Assembly: GCA_014825775.1 (NCBI GenBank)
Contig: MVAQ01000040.1
Coordinates: 55,158-119,157 of the forward strand
Reading direction: 5' to 3'
Source: Krasilnikovozyma curviuscula
Taxonomy: Eukaryota > Basidiomycota > Tremellomycetes > Cystofilobasidiales > Mrakiaceae
DNA length: 64,000 nucleotides
Part shown: positions 59,609 through 64,000 of the stretch, piece after piece
Layout: each line of letters starts with the position of its first letter
Numbering within the stretch: position 1 is the first letter of the stretch
The notes under the pieces: generated by a model
What the model was told of the DNA's origin: nothing
What the model saw: only the letters and a program-made list of their open reading frames with translations
Databases searched by the model: none
Program-made: the position numbers and the translations under genes

Positions 59609-61473
59609 AACAAAAGCTCCATAGATGTTTGGGGGGCGGCGGATCCTTAAGCGTTAAGCGAGCGTTCAAGAGGATATCCTTGAATTTGTGCCTTATTAGA
59701 GGCCAGAACCTTAGACTAGACCGCGATAACTTCAAGAGTGTTTGTCTGTGCCGACTCTGAGAGCAAGCTCACCAGTTTGTCGAGAGGCACCTTTGAACCA
59801 TCCTCTTTCTCAACATTAGAGAGCAAGAAGAGCAACTAATTGGATGCATCGAGAAACGTTCAGTTGACCTCCTGTTCGCTTTGGGTCCGCGAGAGATCCA
59901 CTGCTTGGCTGTTCAGTCTTTTCAAGCGTGAGCGCAGTTGACTTTCGTTGCCAAGAGTGGGGCTTGAGGATGTTCCGACGACTGTTGCAATTAGGGATAA
60001 TTAAAGAAAGCTTTTCTGTTGATTACTAGATTTTGTAGCTGATCAATAATCAGATATTGAAATCCTATTTTTGGTGGTGTAATCGATCACTGCAATTACA
60101 GACGTTTCCCCTCGTTGCGGTCGGCCGTCTATTCACCATCTTTTAGTCTGCTCCAACACCTATATACTCTTAAACTCACTTCCTGTTTCCCTGTTACCAA
60201 CATCACTCGAGTCTTTCGTGGTCTTTCCAGGTCCTTGCTGTCCATGAACCCTCATCTAACCCTCGACCGGCTAGAACACAACCTTGCCTGCTACAACTAC
60301 ATAAGGTTGTCAAATTTTGTCTTGATTTGACTTTTTCTTGATTATTACTCTCTATCTCAACTTGGTAGTGATCACAAGTTGCCTTCTGCGCGAAAAGGCT
60401 TCCTATATCTGACGCGCAGGGTTAACAGTTCTCTCACCTCATCTGCTATCAATGATAGGAGCTCTCATTTCACTTTAACTCTGTCTTAATATACGACAGA
60501 TATAGTTCACGGTTTCCTTCAGGTCGTCTCTTATCTCACTCTGTGCTCTCAAGTTGCACCTCGCTATACGTGACACCGCAGTAACGCTAGCATCAATGTT
60601 CAGGACAAATCACATCTTGGTCACACACACCTCACTTTCGCTAAGGTATGTCTTTCATTTAAGATTAGCTGAGAAAGTTCTGTCTGCTCTGCTCTGGGAT
60701 CTTTCTGAATAAGGTACACAGCACGCTCTCTCTGTCAGATAAGATGGAGGCTGGCTCAAACTCGCTTCTCTCCTCTCTCTCTTTCTTTTCTTCTTCTTTC
60801 GTTTCTCAAGATTATATAATCTCTAAGTTGGGTTATCTTTGGTGATCAACGGTCATCTCAGTCGACCTAGCACGAATTTGTCTCATGCAGTTCAACTGGC
60901 GTCGCACAATTTCTCCAGTCCTCTTGTTGCCACTAGCCTTTCTCCTTCTCAACTTGAGTAAGATGTATTAACTCTGGTAGTGAGTAGGCTGCTTCAGTGA
61001 GTGAGGGAATTCCCTACCATTGGTGCCCTGGAAAACGTAAACAAATACTTCTTTCCGCCTCCACGCCACTTTACACCAACGACCATCAGATGAAAGTATT
61101 CCACATCAACCTGTGCAGCGTATCTCATGGTTTGAGACAGTTTTAAGAATGGTTGGATTGTCTGCAGGACTCTGGCTTACACGCCTGAAACACAACTTGT
61201 GGAACTTTTTTTCAGCCTAATCTGACAACCTGTAATCAGATATTCGACCGACGCGCTCTCTTGGGCTTGTTTCGTCGTGTATTCAGAATTTTTTAAGGTA
61301 TAAGCCAGTGTGAAAACTGTCTGTAACAATTCCTCCCTCACACTGTTCCTCACCTCTGCTGCCCCCCTAATCGAATCCACTTGACGCCTAAACGTTTGCT
61401 TTTTACGACCACATCCCCAACTCCCCTCCTTCTTCCCCTCTACTTTCAGATCACAGAACTCGCCATCATTGCA
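59609..61473. other. Long upstream region of the ferric reductase
   Basis: About 1.87 kb, the longest gap in the window. It has pyrimidine-rich stretches (60760-60830) and a TATA-like tatata near 60160, and many CT-rich leader-like segments. A short frame from 60244 (MNPHLTLDRLEHNLACYNYI) ends near a GT but leads nowhere clear. No RNA gene recognised. Confidence 0.45.
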
Positions 61474-63963
61474 ATGGCTGGTACTACCACCACACTATCC
61501 CCTCAAGCATCTGCCTCAGCCGTTGCAGCTGCTCAAAAAATGGTATCAAGATTCTACGAGACAACCATGGCAGTTTACACCTGGTTTGCTTTGGCTGTCC
61601 TCATATTCAGTATCTCTCTCTTTCACTTCACCTCGTTACTCATTAAAGAGATGAGGCGGCGTCGCAACTTGGTGACTCCTCCTCAGGAACAGGTCACCGC
61701 CAGCGCCAGCTTTGAGATGCATCAAGAGGAAGGACTCAGGTTTTCAAACCACTATCTGCTCTTCATACACTCTTGAAAACTTTCCTATGCTGGCGACAAT
61801 TCACGATTGGTCTGTGGCAGTTCGAGCTTGGAGAGCAGCTCTTTGCGCTGCTCTACTTCTTCGGTTTCTGGCTCGCTGGTCTCCTATTCATCCCGCTTCC
61901 ATTCAACGCGAAATCTCAAGCTTCAACTTATGGAAATCGTTTTGGTGTCATGGCGATGTCCCAAGTGGGTTTTATTTAGGATGCTTCCACGCAGAGCTGA
62001 TTTGGATTGATCTGGTTCATTTCACAGATCCCTCTCATCGTTGCCCTCGCTTCTAAAAACAACACTCTTTCATTTCTGACGGGTATATCTTATCAGAAGC
62101 TGAATGTTTTCCACCGAGCTGCTGGAAGAGCTTGCTTTGTTTTTGGCTGGGTACGTGTGATGAAATGATCACCAACTAATTCTTTTTCGCTCAAAACACT
62201 TGAATTTTTGATGCTGATCTGCTGTTTGGATTTTGTAGATGCATGTGATTGGTCGTGCTATTATAATTCCACCAGATGCGAGGTAAGAGCTCTGCCTCAT
62301 TGTGAAATAGCGTCGAAAGATGGCTTGTTGTTGACCTATTCCCTTTCATCTCCTCAGACACGCTCTGGCTACGGATATTGCTACACGCTGGGGTATTGCG
62401 GGTTTCATATTTTTTCACTTATTAATAATTGGATCTTTGAAGCCTCTGAGGAACATGGCTTATGAAGTTTTCGTCGTCGTGCGTAATTCTTTTGCTGCCC
62501 TCTGGCCAGCTTTAGTTGCTGATCACACTTTTCTGGTCTTTGCAGAGCCATATTCTTTTTGCCTTCTTGTTCATTCTTGGAATGTACTTCCATGCAGGTG
62601 GAAGGTTTACTCATTGGATCTGGCCAGCGTTCTTGATTTGGTGAGTCTTCCATTAGATCTTCCTCAACACATTTTCTGATTATAAATGTAAACACTTGTA
62701 TCCACAGGGGACTCGATAGACTAGTTCGACTTGTCAGAGTTACTTTCCTTAACTCTCTATGGCTTCGCTTCAGCGTCAAGAAAGATGAACAGCTTAACCA
62801 AGTTCGAGTCCAGTGAGTGTAACATCACGCAATTAGACAAAATATCAGGCATCGACGATGACACAAAAATTTTAGAGTTCTTCCAGGAGATACTATCAAG
62901 ATCACTACTACAACTGGGCTCTCTTGGAGACCTGGTCAACACTTCTACTTGCTCGCACCCGGTGTGTCAAAATATCGTGAGTGTTATCGCTTACTGGGCT
63001 CAATTTCGTCGGCTAATCGTTGCTGAAATTGTGCACAGCTTTCGAGGCTCATCCATTCACTTGTGCTACCATACCAAGGTTATCTGACGGTAAAACGCAC
63101 GAGGTTGAATTCATTGTGCGTGCGAGAGATGGCTTTACTCGCCGTCTAAAGAACTTGGCCGAGAAAGAGGAAGGGGGAACAACGATGATTACTGCTCTGA
63201 TTGATGGACCGTATGGGAATCAATCCAGTCTGTCATCCTATGAGGAGGTTGTTCTCATTGCTGGTGCGTATTTTTTGAGCTGATCCTTCCTTGCCTTACT
63301 GAGGACCCCATGTCGAGCAGGTGGAAGCGGTATCTCATACGTCATCTCAACACTCCAAGGTCTTGCGGTTCAATGTAAGAATGGCCAAGCTTCTGTGAAG
63401 CATATTCATTTGATCTGGATCGTCAGACACATCGGTGAGCTTGTTGCTATCTTAAACTGCAGATACACTGGGAGAGCTGCAGCTGAACAGTTTATTTTAT
63501 CAGCACATGTTTCATGGACTGAAGATCTGATAAAAAAAGCAATGAATGATAACTTGAATATCGACTTCAAGATCTTCGTCTCGGACGGGAAGAACGACTC
63601 TCACTCAACCCATGCGCCAGTCAAAGTCCCGTCCACTGAAAAGCTCGAGAAGCAAACTGTCGAAGACAAAATGGAAGTCGCGTACCAGGGCCAGAAGCAC
63701 GATGGAAGACCAGACTTTGCGATGCTGATCGAAGAAATCACGAATCGATCTGTCGGCTCAGTTTCAGTTCATGGTAGGTTTCGACGCTTGCTCAGGGTCA
63801 TTCACTCCACAGCTGACTATGTTTATCCTTCTCTACAGTCTGTGGTCCTCAGTCACTTAATAACTCCGTCCGAAATACTCTTAGAAAAACCTGTAAAGCT
63901 GGACAGGTCCTCAGAGGAGGAGCTGCGCAAGTGGACCTGTACATTGAGACTTTCGGCTGGTAG
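61474..63963 (+). CDS. Ferric/cupric reductase (FRE family)
   Basis: Start MAGTTTTLSPQASASAVAAA; about 640 residues. An N-terminal helix (VYTWFALAVLIFSISLFHFT) precedes the ferric reductase transmembrane domain: YGNRFGVMAMSQ / IPLIVALASKNNTLSFLTGI, KLNVFHRAAGRACFVFGWMH (first haem histidines), RWGIAGFIFFHLLIIGSL, and further helices with FHAGGRFTHWIWPA. The FAD domain has SWRPGQHFYLLAPGVSKY and FEAHPFTCATIP (HPFT motif). The NADPH domain has ALIDGPYGNQSS, VVLIAGGSGISYVISTLQGL and VCGPQSLNNSVR. It ends DLYIETFGW at 63963, a canonical FRE end. The protein reduces Fe3+ or Cu2+ at the plasma membrane before uptake. The intron at 61691-61739 joins PPQEQ to VFKPLSALHTLL. Regulation by an iron GATA factor would be usual, but no site is obvious. 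Confidence 0.93.
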
Positions 63964-64000
63964 TAAAGGCATCAGCAATTCAATTGCATACCTTTCTTTC

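Overview
This window is nuclear DNA from a filamentous or dimorphic fungus, most probably a basidiomycete of the Tremellomycetes (Cryptococcus/Kwoniella-like). The reasons are gene density (one gene per about 2.4 kb), almost every gene being split by many short introns (about 45-80 nt, GT-AG with a few GC-AG), CT-rich promoters, and the protein repertoire: a CSL-type transcription factor, a PriA-like secreted protein, two FSP1/AMID-like oxidoreductases, a quinate-type permease, a VPS41 with an acidic N-terminus and a C-terminal RING. I see no rRNA, tRNA, transposon, CRISPR or viral element. All exon joins were worked out by hand from splice sites and reading frame; spans are better supported than single junctions.

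Layout. 0-5 kb: the 3' end of a Ski8/WDR61-like WD40 gene, convergent with VPS41 (minus strand). 5-11 kb (plus): a small secreted six-cysteine protein, a quinate/sugar permease of the MFS, and a GNAT-like acetyltransferase. 11-18 kb (minus): two FSP1/AMID-like FAD oxidoreductases that flank an F-box gene and an unrecognised gene which may be its own 5' part. 18-23 kb: an HXXXD-type acyltransferase (minus) divergent from a histidine acid phosphatase (plus). 23-30 kb: eIF3d, a secreted cysteine-rich protein (minus), and a vacuolar Ca2+/H+ exchanger. 30-35 kb (minus): a CSL transcription factor and an unknown protein. 35-41 kb (plus): a coiled-coil protein, a small two-helix membrane protein, and a type II membrane SGNH/PC-esterase. 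41-45 kb (plus): a C2H2 and a Zn2Cys6 regulator in tandem. 45-53 kb (minus): a PriA-like secreted protein with a long charged tail, a C78 (ZUFSP-like) protease that carries an F-box, and a zinc alcohol dehydrogenase. 53-64 kb: a UPF0538 protein, UTP-glucose-1-phosphate uridylyltransferase, an HBN1/FRM2-type nitroreductase and a ferric reductase.

No operon-like logic is expected or seen; most genes are ordinary housekeeping, transport or surface functions. I did not find a convincing new multi-gene system. The most notable items are the F-box plus C78-protease fusion with a 13-nt micro-exon, the PriA domain with its unusual tail, the diverged pair of FSP1-like enzymes, the possible merged F-box gene at 13.6-15.8 kb, and two GC-AG introns that must be recognised to read the acid phosphatase and the esterase.
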